This document shows positions 41,299 to 49,901 of a stretch of DNA of 64,000 nucleotides, piece after piece. Location of the stretch: contig JQNH01000001.1 in NCBI GenBank assembly GCA_000745135.1, positions 2,356,001 to 2,420,000 on the forward strand, read 5' to 3'. Source of the DNA: Rhizobiales bacterium YIM 77505. GTDB taxonomy: Bacteria > Pseudomonadota > Alphaproteobacteria > Rhizobiales > Beijerinckiaceae. The translations under genes and the position numbers were made by a program. Position 1 is the first letter of the stretch; every line of letters begins with the position of its first letter. Below the pieces are notes generated by a model. It did not search any database. It had not been told where the DNA came from and saw only the letters and a list, made by a program, of their open reading frames with translations.

Positions 41299-42182
41299 GC
41301 GGCGGAGGCTTCCGGTGCGCGGGGGCGCGGGCGCGTCGCGCCCTTGAGCGCGAGCCCGATGACGAGCGCCCCCACCGCGGCCATGGGCAGGGACAGGAGC
41401 ATCCCCATGGTGACGCCGCCGCGGAGCGCGTCCACGGAAGCGCCGAAGAGGAAGCCGAGCTGCGGGTCGGGCTCGCGGAAGAACTCGCAGATGATGCGCA
41501 CCAGCGCATAGCCGAGCACGAACAGGCCGCCGAGAAGGCCGGGGCGGCAAAAGCCGAAACGGCGCACCGCGAGGGCCAGGACCACGAACAGGACGAGCCC
41601 TTCCCCGAAGGCTTCGTAGAGCTGGCTCGGATGGCGCGGCACCGGCCCGCCATGGGGGAAAACGACGGCGAAGGGCAGGTCCGGCGCCGGCCGGCCCCAC
41701 AGTTCGCCGTTGATGAAGTTGGCGATGCGCCCGAAGAACAGGCCGATCGGCGTCACCACGGCGGCCATGTCGAGCATGGCGAGAGGGTGAAGGCCGCGGC
41801 CGCGGGCGAACAGGACGATGGCGAGCACGGCGCCGAGGAAGCCGCCGTGGAAGGACATGCCGCCCCGCCACACGGCCAGGATTTCGGACGGGTTCGAAAG
41901 ATAGGATTCGAGATTGTAGAAGAGCACATAGCCCAGGCGCCCGCCGAGCACGACGCCGAGCGCCACGAAGACGATGAGATCGTCCACATCGGCGGCCGAG
42001 GGCCGCTTGAGGCCCGTCCAGAGCGCCTCGCGGCTGGCGAGCCGTCGCGCGTAGAACCAGCCGCCGATGAGCCCGACGATGTAGGCAAGAGCGTACCAGC
42101 GGATGGCGAGCGGCCCGATGGCGATCGCGACCGGATCGACGGCCGGGAACGGGAGGGCGACAAGCGGCAGGAGGAGCCCCAT
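41295..42182 (-). CDS. lgt: prolipoprotein diacylglyceryl transferase
   Basis: A 295-aa inner-membrane enzyme with about seven helices. [14 protein letters not shown] is the Lgt signature containing the essential Asn and Arg; other conserved blocks are [23 protein letters not shown] (with the catalytic His) and HPSQLYEA. It transfers diacylglyceryl from phosphatidylglycerol to lipobox cysteines. Several lipoprotein candidates lie in this window. First gene of the lgt, methyltransferase, pgeF operon; divergent from ubiK. Confidence 0.96.
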   Translation of the reverse strand: MGLLLPLVALPFPAVDPVAIAIGPLAIRWYALAYIVGLIGGWFYARRLASREALWTGLKRPSAADVDDLIVFVALGVVLGGRLGYVLFYNLESYLSNPSEILAVWRGGMSFHGGFLGAVLAIVLFARGRGLHPLAMLDMAAVVTPIGLFFGRIANFINGELWGRPAPDLPFAVVFPHGGPVPRHPSQLYEAFGEGLVLFVVLALAVRRFGFCRPGLLGGLFVLGYALVRIICEFFREPDPQLGFLFGASVDALRGGVTMGMLLSLPMAAVGALVIGLALKGATRPRPRAPEASAA

Positions 42183-42308
42183 GGCGCGCCTTTGAACCGC
42201 CCCGCCCTTCCATCGTCAACCCCGTTGCTCTTGGAGCTTCGGGTGCCCACATTGCGGCCATGCCCCGCGGCGCTTGACGCGGGGCCCTCTCCAACCGCCG
42301 GGCGCCCC

Positions 42309-42596
42309 ATGCCGCAGACCTCAAACCGCCTCCTCGATGATTTCGCGCGTCTCATGACCGATGCCATGGGCGCCGCCCAGGGGGTGCGCCGGGAGGCCGA
42401 GACGATCGTCCGCAGCCAGCTCGAGCGCCTCATGCAGGACATGAACATCGCCTCCCGCGAGGAGGTGGAGGTGCTGCGCGACATGGTGGTCGCGGCCCGC
42501 GAGGAGAACGAGCAGCTGTCGATCCGCATCAAGGCCCTCGAAGCCCGCCTCGAAGCCCTCGAAGGCAGCGCCGCGCGCGGATCGTCCGAGGCCTGA
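42309..42596 (+). CDS. ubiK: UbiK/BMFP family ubiquinone biosynthesis accessory factor
   Basis: A 95-aa helical protein (NRLLDDFARLMTDAMGAAQGVRREAETIVRSQLERLMQDMNIASREEVEVLRDMVVAAREENEQLSIRIKALEARLEAL). The last part, with VSREE-like ASREEVEVLR and a trimeric coiled coil, is the BMFP signature. UbiK binds the late ubiquinone biosynthesis complex in the membrane. Start at the ATG at 42309. It is followed by proC and a COQ9-like TetR gene. Confidence 0.85.
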   Translation: MPQTSNRLLDDFARLMTDAMGAAQGVRREAETIVRSQLERLMQDMNIASREEVEVLRDMVVAAREENEQLSIRIKALEARLEALEGSAARGSSEA

Positions 42597-42751
42597 GGAC
42601 GCAGGGCCCTCGCCGTCCCAGCCCCTCTCCGCCGCGGACGCCGCGGGCGCGACCGCCCTCTTCGGGTCGCGGCGAAGAAGCCGCCTCGCGGAAGCGGGCC
42701 TGCGCTGATATGGTCGAAGGCGGCAGGGTTCGCCTGACCCGATCGGTTCCC

Positions 42752-43585
42752 ATGCGCGCGCACAGCTCCCATCATCTTCCCTCCTCACTCGTGCTCATCG
42801 GCGCCGGCAACATGGGCTCGGCCATGCTCGAGGGCTGGCTGAAGGTGGGGATCAACCGGGCGACCACGACGGTGCTCGATCCGCACCCGTCGCTGGAGGT
42901 CCAGACCTTGTGCGCCGAGGAGCGCATCGCCCTCAATCCTCCTGTGCGCGACATCAGGCCCCCCCAGGCCGTCGTGCTCGCCACCAAGCCGCAGGCGCTG
43001 GAGGCGGTGGCGCCCGCCGTCGATCGCCTCATCGGCCCCGAAACGCTCCTCGTCTCGATCCTCGCCGGCAAGCGGATCGAGGACCTCAAGCGGGCGATCC
43101 CGCGGGCGAAGGCGGTGGTGCGCGCCATGCCGAACCTTGCCGCCGCGGTGCGCCTCAGCGCCACGGCCGCGGCGGCGAGCGAGGCGGTGACCGAGCCGCA
43201 GCGCCTCATCGCCCACGAGCTCCTCTCCAGCATCGGCCAGGTGGAGTGGGTCGGCCACGAGCGGCTCATCGACGCGGTGACCGCCGTCTCGGGCTCAGGC
43301 CCCGCCTATTTCTTCTACCTCACCGAATGCCTCGCCCATGCGGGCACCGCCGCCGGCCTGCCGACGGAGCTTGCCGAGCGGCTGGCGCGCGCCACCATCA
43401 TCGGCGCCGGCGAATTGCTGCGCCAGGGCGATCTGCCGCCCGCCAAGCTGCGCCACAACGTGACCTCGCCCGGCGGCACCACGGCGGCGGCGCTCGACGT
43501 GCTGATGCGGGAGCCGGGGCTGCGCGAGCTCATCCGCGAGGCGGTGGATGCGGCGAAGCGGCGCGCCGAGGAGCTCTCCGGCTGA
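42752..43585 (+). CDS. proC: pyrroline-5-carboxylate reductase
   Basis: A 277-aa ProC: NADPH site LVLIGAGNMGSAMLEGWL, VVLATKPQALE, RAMPNLAAAVRLSATA and the C-terminal signature KLRHNVTSPGGTTAAALDVL. It performs the last step of proline synthesis. ATG at 42752 is favoured over an upstream start. Followed after 64 bp by a TetR-type regulator gene. Confidence 0.95.
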   Translation: MRAHSSHHLPSSLVLIGAGNMGSAMLEGWLKVGINRATTTVLDPHPSLEVQTLCAEERIALNPPVRDIRPPQAVVLATKPQALEAVAPAVDRLIGPETLLVSILAGKRIEDLKRAIPRAKAVVRAMPNLAAAVRLSATAAAASEAVTEPQRLIAHELLSSIGQVEWVGHERLIDAVTAVSGSGPAYFFYLTECLAHAGTAAGLPTELAERLARATIIGAGELLRQGDLPPAKLRHNVTSPGGTTAAALDVLMREPGLRELIREAVDAAKRRAEELSG

Positions 43586-43649
43586 AGGCCGTTCCGGAGG
43601 GGCTGCCGGAGTCCTAGAGTCCAGGGGTCCGCGAAGGGAGAGAAAGCGA

Positions 43650-44378
43650 ATGGCGCGCCAACCGGGGTCCAGAGCGACGGCGAAGGCAAGGCCGGCCGGC
43701 CGCGAGGACGTGGTCGAGGCCCTCATGCGGCTTGCCGCCGAGCGGCCCTGGAATGACATCGAGCTCACCGACATCGCCGAGGAGGCGGGGCTCACGCTTG
43801 CCGAGATGCGGGACATGTTCCCCTCGAAGGGGGCAATTCTGGGCGCCTTCTCGCGCATGATCGACAAGCGGGTGCTCGAAGGATCGAGTGAGGATCTTGC
43901 CGGCGAGCCGGCCCGGGAGCGCCTGTTCGACGTGTTCATGCGCCGCCTCGACGCGCTTGCGCCCTACAAGACGGCGCTGAGGCGCATCGCCTATGCAGTG
44001 CGCATGGACCCCCTGTCCCTCGCGGCCCTGAACCAGGTGGCGCTGAACTCGCAGCGCTACATGCTGGCCGCCGCCGGCATCGCCACGGAGGGGCCCCTGG
44101 GGCTTCTCAAGCTCCAGGGCGCCGTGCTCGTGCACATGAACACGCTCGAGACCTGGTTCGACGACGACGATCCGGCCCAGGCCCGCACCATGGCGCGGCT
44201 CGACCGGGAGCTGAAGCGCGCCGAGCGCTTCATCGAGCGCGCCGAGGATGTCCGGCGTCTGACCGCGCCCTTGCGCGCCATCGGCCTGGCCCTGTTCGAT
44301 GGCCGCGACCGCCTGCGCCGCCGCGCCCAGACCCGCCGCGAGGACGGCGAAACGAGCGACCCCGCCGCGGCGATCTGA
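43650..44378 (+). CDS. TetR-type protein with COQ9-like C-terminus
   Basis: A 242-aa protein. The N-terminal 70 residues hold a TetR-like helix-turn-helix (DVVEALMRLAAERPWNDIELTDIAEEAGLTLAEMRDMFPSKGAILGAF). The rest (RRLDALAPYKTALRRIAYAVRMDPLSLAALNQVALNSQRYMLAAAGI, TLETWFDDDDPAQARTMARLDRELKRAERFIE) reads like COQ9, a lipid-binding ubiquinone biosynthesis factor that itself has a TetR fold. The nearby ubiK supports a role in ubiquinone synthesis rather than transcription, but this is inference. AGGGAGAG precedes the ATG. Confidence 0.7.
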   Translation: MARQPGSRATAKARPAGREDVVEALMRLAAERPWNDIELTDIAEEAGLTLAEMRDMFPSKGAILGAFSRMIDKRVLEGSSEDLAGEPARERLFDVFMRRLDALAPYKTALRRIAYAVRMDPLSLAALNQVALNSQRYMLAAAGIATEGPLGLLKLQGAVLVHMNTLETWFDDDDPAQARTMARLDRELKRAERFIERAEDVRRLTAPLRAIGLALFDGRDRLRRRAQTRREDGETSDPAAAI

Positions 44379-44454
44379 CGGGCGGCAGGAGGCCGTCCGC
44401 GCCGGGCAGCGGAAAAAGGGACAGACGCGCAGAGCGGCCCTGGCGTGAGCCTTG

Positions 44455-44535
44455 CGGTCGTGGTTCAGTGGGAGGTGCGCGCCTGAACCTCCACCGCCGC
44501 TGCGGCGACCTCGCCTTTGAGGAGAGGGCGCGCGC
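44455..44535. repeat. repeat remnants of family C and A
   Basis: GGTCGTGGTTCAGTGGGAGG and GTGCGCGCCTGAACCTCCACC (family C type) are followed by ACCTCGCCTTTGAGGAGAGGG (family A, imperfect) between the TetR-like and ilvE genes. Confidence 0.5.
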
Positions 44536-44560
44536 CCTGGGCCGGCCTGGCCGGCGCGGG

Positions 44561-45448
44561 TTAGGCCGCCTTGCGCTTCGGCTGCACCTCGGCGGCGTAG
44601 TCCTCCATGAGGACCTTGGTCATGTTGCCGGGGTTGAAGCGGTAGGGGCCGATCTCGGAAACCGGGGTCACCTCCGCGGCGGTGCCGGTGATGAAGCACT
44701 CGTTGAAGCTGGCCAGCTCGTCCGGCATGATCCGGCGCTCATACACCTCGAAGCCGCGACGCTTGGCGAGATCGATCACCGTGCGGCGGGTGATGCCGTC
44801 GAGGAAGCAGTCGGCGATGGGCGTGTGGATGGCGCCGTCCTTGATGAAGAACACGTTGGCGCCGGTGCATTCGGCGACACGGCCCTGCCAGTCGAGCATG
44901 AGGGCGTCCGCATAGCCCTTCCGCTCGGCCTTGTGCTTGGAGATGGTGCAGATCATGTAGAGGCCCGCCGCCTTGGCGAGCGAGGGCGCGGTCGCCGGGT
45001 CCGGCCGGCGGAACTCCGCCATGTCGAGGCGGATGCCCTTCATCTTCTGCGCTGGGTCGAAATAGCTCGGCCATTCCCAGGTGGCGATGGCGAGGTGGAT
45101 GGTGTTGTCCTGGGCCGAGACGCCCATCATCTCCGAGCCGCGCCACGCCACGGGGCGCACATAGGCGTCCTTCTGGCCGTTCTTCTCCAGGACGAGGGCC
45201 TTCGCCGCATCGATCTGCGCCACCGAATAGGGGATCTCGAAATCGAGCACTTGCGCGGAGCGCTTCAGCCGCTCGGAATGCTCGGTCGACTTGAAGATCT
45301 CGCCGCCATAGGCCCGCTCGCCCTCGAACACGCAGGAGCCGTAATGGAGCCCATGGGTGAGCACATGGACCTTGGCCTCCCGCCACGGCACGAGCTGCCC
45401 ATCGAACCAGATCCAACCGTCGCGCTGATCGAAGGGGATGACCGACAT
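44561..45448 (-). CDS. ilvE: branched-chain amino acid aminotransferase
   Basis: A 295-aa fold-type IV PLP aminotransferase. WIWFDGQLVPWREAKVHVLTHGLHYGSCVFEGERAY is the typical N-terminus, YVRPVAWRG carries the substrate arginine, SKHKAERKGYADALMLDWQGRVAECTGANVFFIKDG the cofactor region with the PLP glutamate, and ITRRTVIDLAKRRGFEV the phosphate loop. It interconverts Val, Leu, Ile and their keto acids. ATG at 45448. Divergent from the MarR-type regulator gene. Confidence 0.92.
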   Translation of the reverse strand: MSVIPFDQRDGWIWFDGQLVPWREAKVHVLTHGLHYGSCVFEGERAYGGEIFKSTEHSERLKRSAQVLDFEIPYSVAQIDAAKALVLEKNGQKDAYVRPVAWRGSEMMGVSAQDNTIHLAIATWEWPSYFDPAQKMKGIRLDMAEFRRPDPATAPSLAKAAGLYMICTISKHKAERKGYADALMLDWQGRVAECTGANVFFIKDGAIHTPIADCFLDGITRRTVIDLAKRRGFEVYERRIMPDELASFNECFITGTAAEVTPVSEIGPYRFNPGNMTKVLMEDYAAEVQPKRKAA

Positions 45449-45539
45449 TCCATGTTCTCCTTGCGGGCGGCTGCCGGGGCCCGGGAACGGCTATGCCCAA
45501 AAGAGGGGCCCTTGCGCTGTTTCGTTTCGCGGCAGCGGC

Positions 45540-45568
45540 TTGACGAGTAACAATCGTACTGAGATATG
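45540..45568 (+). promoter_or_regulatory. putative promoter of the MarR operon
   Basis: TTGACG (45540-45545), 17 bp, GATATG (45563-45568) on the plus strand in a locally AT-rich stretch (GTAACAATCGTACTGAGATATGTCAACAAC is cut here at the gene edge). If used, transcription starts near 45575, so the ATG at 45566 could not be translated and the GTG at 45602 would be the real MarR start. Confidence 0.4.
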
Positions 45569-45601
45569 TCAACAACGCTGACTTATTGGAGCGGTCCCCG
45601 C

Positions 45602-46117
45602 GTGACTCACGCCCTTCGCAAAGAGCCGGCCGAGGTGGCCGCCGAGGCCGGCGAGCCGCCGGCCTACGAGCTCATCGAGCTGTTCTTCTTCGCCTATCGC
45701 GACTTCGTGGGCGACCCCGACCGCATTCTCGACGATTTCGGCTTCGGGCGGGCGCATCATCGCGTCCTGCACTTCGTCGATCGCCGGCCGGGCCTGACCA
45801 TCGCCGCCCTCCTCGACATCCTCAAGATCACCAAGCAGAGCCTCAACCGCGTCCTCAAGGAGCTGATCGACAAGGGCTTCATCGAGCAGCGCACCGGCAC
45901 TGCCGACCGTCGCCAGCGCCTTCTTTTCACCACCGAGCAGGGGCATCACCTCGCCCGCCGCCTGGCGCAGCTGCAGACGCGCCGCATCGAGCGCGCGCTC
46001 GGCGGCGCCTCGAGCGAGGCCAAGGCCGCCATCAGCCGGTTCCTGTTCGCCATGATCGACCCGTCCGAGCATTCCCGCGTCGAGGAGCTTCTCGAGGGAG
46101 CGAGGATCCGCCGATGA
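45602..46117 (+). CDS. MarR family transcriptional regulator
   Basis: A 171-aa regulator from GTG at 45602; the alternative ATG at 45566 has no ribosome binding site and falls on the putative -10, while GGAG lies 11 bases before the GTG. Winged helix: ALLDILKITKQSLNRVLKELIDKGFIEQRTGTADRRQRLLFTTEQGHHLA (recognition helix and wing). MarR proteins usually repress their own operon. Its stop overlaps the next start (ATGA). It is the first gene of a MarR, response regulator, kinase operon. In Rhizobiales such a trio next to ilvE is a conserved arrangement I recall but cannot verify here. Confidence 0.85.
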   Translation: MTHALRKEPAEVAAEAGEPPAYELIELFFFAYRDFVGDPDRILDDFGFGRAHHRVLHFVDRRPGLTIAALLDILKITKQSLNRVLKELIDKGFIEQRTGTADRRQRLLFTTEQGHHLARRLAQLQTRRIERALGGASSEAKAAISRFLFAMIDPSEHSRVEELLEGARIRR

Positions 46118-46830
46118 GTCAGCCGGCCCGCGTCGAACTTCCGGACCACGCCCCGCATGTGCTCGTCGTCGACGACGACCGGCGCCTGCGGGACCTTCTC
46201 GCCCGCTTCCTCACCGACAGCGGCTATCGCGTGACGACGGCGGCGAGCGCGGCCGAGGCGCGCGCCAAGGGCGAGGCGCTCGTGTTCGACGCCATCGTGC
46301 TCGACGTGATGATGCCCGGCGAGAACGGCTTCGAATATGCCAGGCGCCTCAGGCAGACCTCGCAGGTGCCCATCCTCATGCTGACGGCGCGCGCCGATGC
46401 CGCCGACCGCGTGACGGGGCTCGAGATCGGCGCCGACGACTATCTCTCCAAGCCCTTCGAGCCGCGCGAGCTGGTGCTGCGCCTGGGCAACATCCTCAAG
46501 CGGACGACCGCCGAGACCGGCAAGGAGGCGGAGGGGCCGCAGGTCATCCGCTTCGGCCCCTTCACCTTCCGCCTCGACCGCGGCGAACTGCGCCGCGGCG
46601 ACGAGGTCATCCGCATCACCGAGCGGGAGCGGGAGATCCTCACCATCCTCGGGCACCGCGCCGGCGCCAATGTCCCGCGCGAGGAGCTCGCCGGCGGGGC
46701 CACGGGGGCGAACGAACGCACCGTCGACGTGCAGATCAACCGCGTGCGGCGCAAGATCGAGGTCGACCCCGCCAATCCGGTGTACCTCCAGACGGTGAGG
46801 GGCGTCGGCTACCGCCTGGTGGTCGATTGA
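46114..46830 (+). CDS. OmpR-family response regulator
   Basis: A 238-aa regulator: receiver domain with acidic pair VLVVDDDRR, phosphorylation site Asp64 in IVLDVMMPGENG, Thr in MLTARADA and Lys in DYLSKPFEPREL; C-terminal winged helix (FGPFTFRLDRGELRRGDEVIRITEREREILTIL, ERTVDVQINRVRRKIEVDPANPVYLQTVRGVGYRL). Coupled to MarR by ATGA and followed with 1-base overlap by its kinase. Targets unknown. Confidence 0.93.
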   Translation: MSQPARVELPDHAPHVLVVDDDRRLRDLLARFLTDSGYRVTTAASAAEARAKGEALVFDAIVLDVMMPGENGFEYARRLRQTSQVPILMLTARADAADRVTGLEIGADDYLSKPFEPRELVLRLGNILKRTTAETGKEAEGPQVIRFGPFTFRLDRGELRRGDEVIRITEREREILTILGHRAGANVPREELAGGATGANERTVDVQINRVRRKIEVDPANPVYLQTVRGVGYRLVVD

Positions 46831-48203
46831 TGAAACCGCTTCGCCTGCGCGCCTTCCCGATCCCGCCCCCGACGGCGGCCCTCGACTGGGTGGCGCGCCG
46901 GCTCGCCGGCGCCCTGCCGAAGGGCCTTTATGCGCGCTCGCTCATCATCATCATCGCGCCGGTTGTCCTGCTCCAGTCGGTGATCGCCTATGTCTTCATG
47001 GAGCGCCACTGGCAGCTCGTGACGCGGCGCCTGTCCTCGGCGGTGACCGCCGACATCGCCGCCCTCATCGACGTCTACGAGACCTATCCGCAGGACCGGC
47101 GGGCGGAGACCTTGAGCCGCATCGCCTCCGAGCGCCTCAACCTCGATATCGACATCCTGCCCGATGCCACCCTGCCGCCGCCGGGGCCCAAGCCCTTCTT
47201 CTCGATCCTCGACGAGGCCCTCTCCGACGAGATCAAGCGGCAGATCGCCCGTCCCTACTGGATCGACACGGTCGGCCGCTCCAACCTGATCGAGATCCGC
47301 GTCCAGCTCGACCGCGAGGTGATGCGGGTGATCGCCCGCCGCAGCCAGGCCTATGCCTCGAACTCGCACATCTTCCTCCTCTGGATGGGCGGCTCGTCGC
47401 TGATCCTGCTCGGCATAGCCATCCTCTTCCTGCGCAACCAGATCCGGCCCATCCTCAAGCTCGCCGAAGCAGCGGAAAGCTTCGGCAAGGGGCGCGAGAT
47501 CGAGTTCCGCCCGCGCGGCGCCCGCGAGGTGCGCCAGGCGGGCCATGCCTTCATCGAGATGAAGCGGCGCATCGAACGGGCCATCGAGCAGCGCACGGCC
47601 ATGCTCAACGGCGTGAGTCACGACCTGCGCACCATCCTCACCCGCTTCAAGCTCTCGCTCGCCCTCCTCGACCAGACGCCCGAGGTCGAGGACCTGAAGC
47701 GCGACATCGACGAGATGAGCCGCATGCTCGAGGCCTACCTCGCCTTCGCCCGAGGCGATGCCGGCGAGCAGGCGGTGCCGACCGACCTCAAGGCGCTCCT
47801 CACCGAGCTGAAAGGCGACGCCGAGCGCCAGGGCCACGCCGTCTCGCTCACCATCGTCGGCGACCCGATGGTGACCGTGCGCCCGGACGCCTTCCGCCGC
47901 CTCCTCGTCAACCTCCTCTCCAACGCCGCCCGGCACGGGGAGACGATCGCCATCCAGGCCAACCACGAGACGCGCTGGCTCGTGCTGCATGTGGATGACG
48001 ACGGCCCCGGAATCCCGCCCGACCTGCGCGAGGAGGTGTTCAAGCCCTTCGTGCGGCTCGACGAGGCGCGCAATCAGGACGAGGGCGGCTCGGGGCTCGG
48101 GCTCGCCATCGCCCGCGACATCGCCCGCTCCCATGGCGGCGACATCACCCTCGAGGACAGCCCCCTCGGGGGCCTGCGCGCCACGGTGCGCCTGCCGGCC
48201 TAA
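46830..48203 (+). CDS. EnvZ-like sensor histidine kinase
   Basis: A 457-aa kinase: TM1 (LIIIIAPVVLLQSVIAYVFM, about 38-57), periplasmic sensor (about 58-180), TM2 (IFLLWMGGSSLILLGIAILFL, about 181-201), HAMP, HisKA with His264 in GVSHDLRTILTRFKL, N-box LVNLLSNAARHGE, G1 VDDDGPGIP, and G2 GGSGLGLAIARDIA. Start ATG overlaps the response regulator stop by one base. It should phosphorylate the upstream OmpR-type regulator. The signal is unknown. Confidence 0.93.
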   Translation: MKPLRLRAFPIPPPTAALDWVARRLAGALPKGLYARSLIIIIAPVVLLQSVIAYVFMERHWQLVTRRLSSAVTADIAALIDVYETYPQDRRAETLSRIASERLNLDIDILPDATLPPPGPKPFFSILDEALSDEIKRQIARPYWIDTVGRSNLIEIRVQLDREVMRVIARRSQAYASNSHIFLLWMGGSSLILLGIAILFLRNQIRPILKLAEAAESFGKGREIEFRPRGAREVRQAGHAFIEMKRRIERAIEQRTAMLNGVSHDLRTILTRFKLSLALLDQTPEVEDLKRDIDEMSRMLEAYLAFARGDAGEQAVPTDLKALLTELKGDAERQGHAVSLTIVGDPMVTVRPDAFRRLLVNLLSNAARHGETIAIQANHETRWLVLHVDDDGPGIPPDLREEVFKPFVRLDEARNQDEGGSGLGLAIARDIARSHGGDITLEDSPLGGLRATVRLPA

Positions 48204-48294
48204 AGACGACGCGGCGGACGAGGGGCGCAGGAACAACCGCGCCGGCCGCTGGTTGTCCCTGGTTCATGCCTGCTTGAGGCCAGGGAGGCCCGCC

Positions 48295-49188
48295 ATGTTC
48301 TTGCGCATTGACAAGCTCGGAATCGAATTGCCCGCTTCGACCAAGTTCGACCCGACGGCCGCCGCCGCCGTCCAGGAGCTCCTCGGAGGGCGCTTCGGCG
48401 AGATGTCGACCCTCAACAACTACCTGCATCAGTCGGTCGCGATGAAGGCGAAGCGGCAGCTCGGCTCCTTCTACGAGCTCGTCGCCAGCATCACGGCGGA
48501 AGAGGTGGGCCATGTGGAGCTCGTCGCCGCGACCATCAACGCCCTCCTCGACCAGGCCCCCGACGACGACGATCCCGAGGACGCCCCGTTCGAGGACAAG
48601 ACCACGCCGCGGATCAACCAGCACTTCATCATGGGCGGGCCGGGGCATCTCGTCGCCAACTCGCAAGGGGCGCCGTGGTCGGGCGACTATGTCTTCAACT
48701 CCGGCAACCTGGTGATGGACCTCCTCCACAACTTCTTCCTCGAGACCGGCGCCCGCACCCACAAGGCCCGCGTCTACGAGATGACCTCTAACGAGACCGC
48801 GCGCACCATGATCGGCTATCTCTTGGTGCGGGGCGGGGTCCATCAGGCGGCCTATGGCCTGGCGCTCGAGAAGCTGACCGGCGTGCAGATGACGAAGATG
48901 CTGCCGATCCCGAACATCGACAACGACAAGTTCCCGCACACGCGTCCCTGGCAGAGCAAGGGGGAGCACACCAAGCTCTACACCTTCAGCCCCTCCGACT
49001 ATCAGAACCTCGGCGGCATCTGGTCCGGCACGGCGGACTGGGCGGACGGGGCGCCGCTCGAGGTGGTGCAGGGCCACCCGCAGGGGGCCGATCCGCCCGA
49101 AGGAACGCCGAACCAGGCAGGCTTCGCCCCCGACTACGAGCCGGGCGAGGTGTTCGAGATCGCCCAGCGGCTGATGCGCAACATGTAG
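48295..49188 (+). CDS. manganese catalase
   Basis: A 297-aa non-haem catalase: TLNNYLHQSVAMKAKRQLGSFYELVASITAEEVGHVELVAATINALL carries the first Glu/His metal ligands and VYEMTSNETARTMIGYLLVRGGVHQAAYGLAL the second His set. It breaks down hydrogen peroxide with a di-manganese centre. The C-terminal region (WSGTADWADGAPLEVVQG) is standard. It stands alone after the sensor kinase gene. GGGAGG precedes the ATG. The start of about 90 bp after the kinase suggests its own promoter. Confidence 0.93.
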   Translation: MFLRIDKLGIELPASTKFDPTAAAAVQELLGGRFGEMSTLNNYLHQSVAMKAKRQLGSFYELVASITAEEVGHVELVAATINALLDQAPDDDDPEDAPFEDKTTPRINQHFIMGGPGHLVANSQGAPWSGDYVFNSGNLVMDLLHNFFLETGARTHKARVYEMTSNETARTMIGYLLVRGGVHQAAYGLALEKLTGVQMTKMLPIPNIDNDKFPHTRPWQSKGEHTKLYTFSPSDYQNLGGIWSGTADWADGAPLEVVQGHPQGADPPEGTPNQAGFAPDYEPGEVFEIAQRLMRNM

Positions 49189-49210
49189 CGTCCGGGAAAC
49201 GGGGAGCGGT

Positions 49211-49657
49211 TCAGCCTCGAGCGCTGGGCGCGTCGTTCCGGGCGCCGACAGGGCGCCCGCTCGCCCGCGAAATGTTCAGCGCCGCGGCGGCGCGGATGAG
49301 CGCCTTGAACGCCTCCTCGTCGATGCGAGCGCCCGCGTAAAGATCGATGGCGCGCCTTAAGTTGCCGTCGAGGCCGGCGTTGAAGAGGCCTGAAGGGTCC
49401 TCCAGCAAGGCGCCCTTGGCGAAGGTGAGCTTGTCCTTGTAGATCTCGCCGGTGCAGAGGATGCCGGCGCGCTCCCATACCGGAACCCCGAGCGGATTCG
49501 ACGGCTTTCGCCACTTCACCTCCTCGGCCACGTCCGGGACAGCCTCCCTGATGAGCCTGCGGACCCACGCAAGCATCTCGCCCCGCCAATCCCCCAAGGC
49601 CTCGATCCTCGCGTCGATGAGCTCCGAGGGGGAGGCTTCTGCTCGTCTCTCCGTCAT
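49211..49657 (-). CDS. DUF1801 domain-containing protein
   Basis: A 148-aa protein with DWRGEMLAWVRRLIREAVPDVAEEVKWRKPSNPLGVPVWERAGILCTGEIYKDKLTFAKGALLEDPSGLFNAGLDGNLRRAIDLYAGARIDEEAFKALIRAA, the YdhG/DUF1801 (SAV2028-like) pattern. Function not known; some are linked to lipid or iron-sulfur surroundings. Start at the ATG at 49657 (MTERRAEASP). Convergent with Mn catalase, 22 bp between ends. Confidence 0.8.
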   Translation of the reverse strand: MTERRAEASPSELIDARIEALGDWRGEMLAWVRRLIREAVPDVAEEVKWRKPSNPLGVPVWERAGILCTGEIYKDKLTFAKGALLEDPSGLFNAGLDGNLRRAIDLYAGARIDEEAFKALIRAAAALNISRASGRPVGARNDAPSARG

Positions 49658-49674
49658 GCCGATCTTCCTTTCCA

Positions 49675-49835
49675 CATCCTCTACCCCCTTTCCCGGATGC
49701 GTGGAGCGCCTGAAAGGCACGGAACGCAGTCCGGGACCCAGCGCAACAACTTGCTGCGAAGCAGCTCCTTATGCGTAGCGCTACCAAGAAGGCGCCACTC
49801 CGCTGCGCTCCGTCGCAGGCTTCCGGGAAAGCGGC
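49675..49835. repeat. dispersed repeat, family B, complete unit
   Basis: CCCCTTTCCCGGATGCGTGG, ACGGAACGCAGTCCGGGACC, TTGCTGCGAAGCAGCTCC, a GCGTAGCGCTACC palindrome, then CTCCGCTGCGCTCCG and GGCTTCCGGGAAAGC. It is the best example of the two opposed ends bounding one unit of about 155 bp. Confidence 0.7.
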
Positions 49836-49901
49836 TCATCCGCCTTTGCTGAGCTCCACCGGTTGCTCCTTGAGCAACCGGCGGCCTGCCGGGCCGCAGG
49901 C

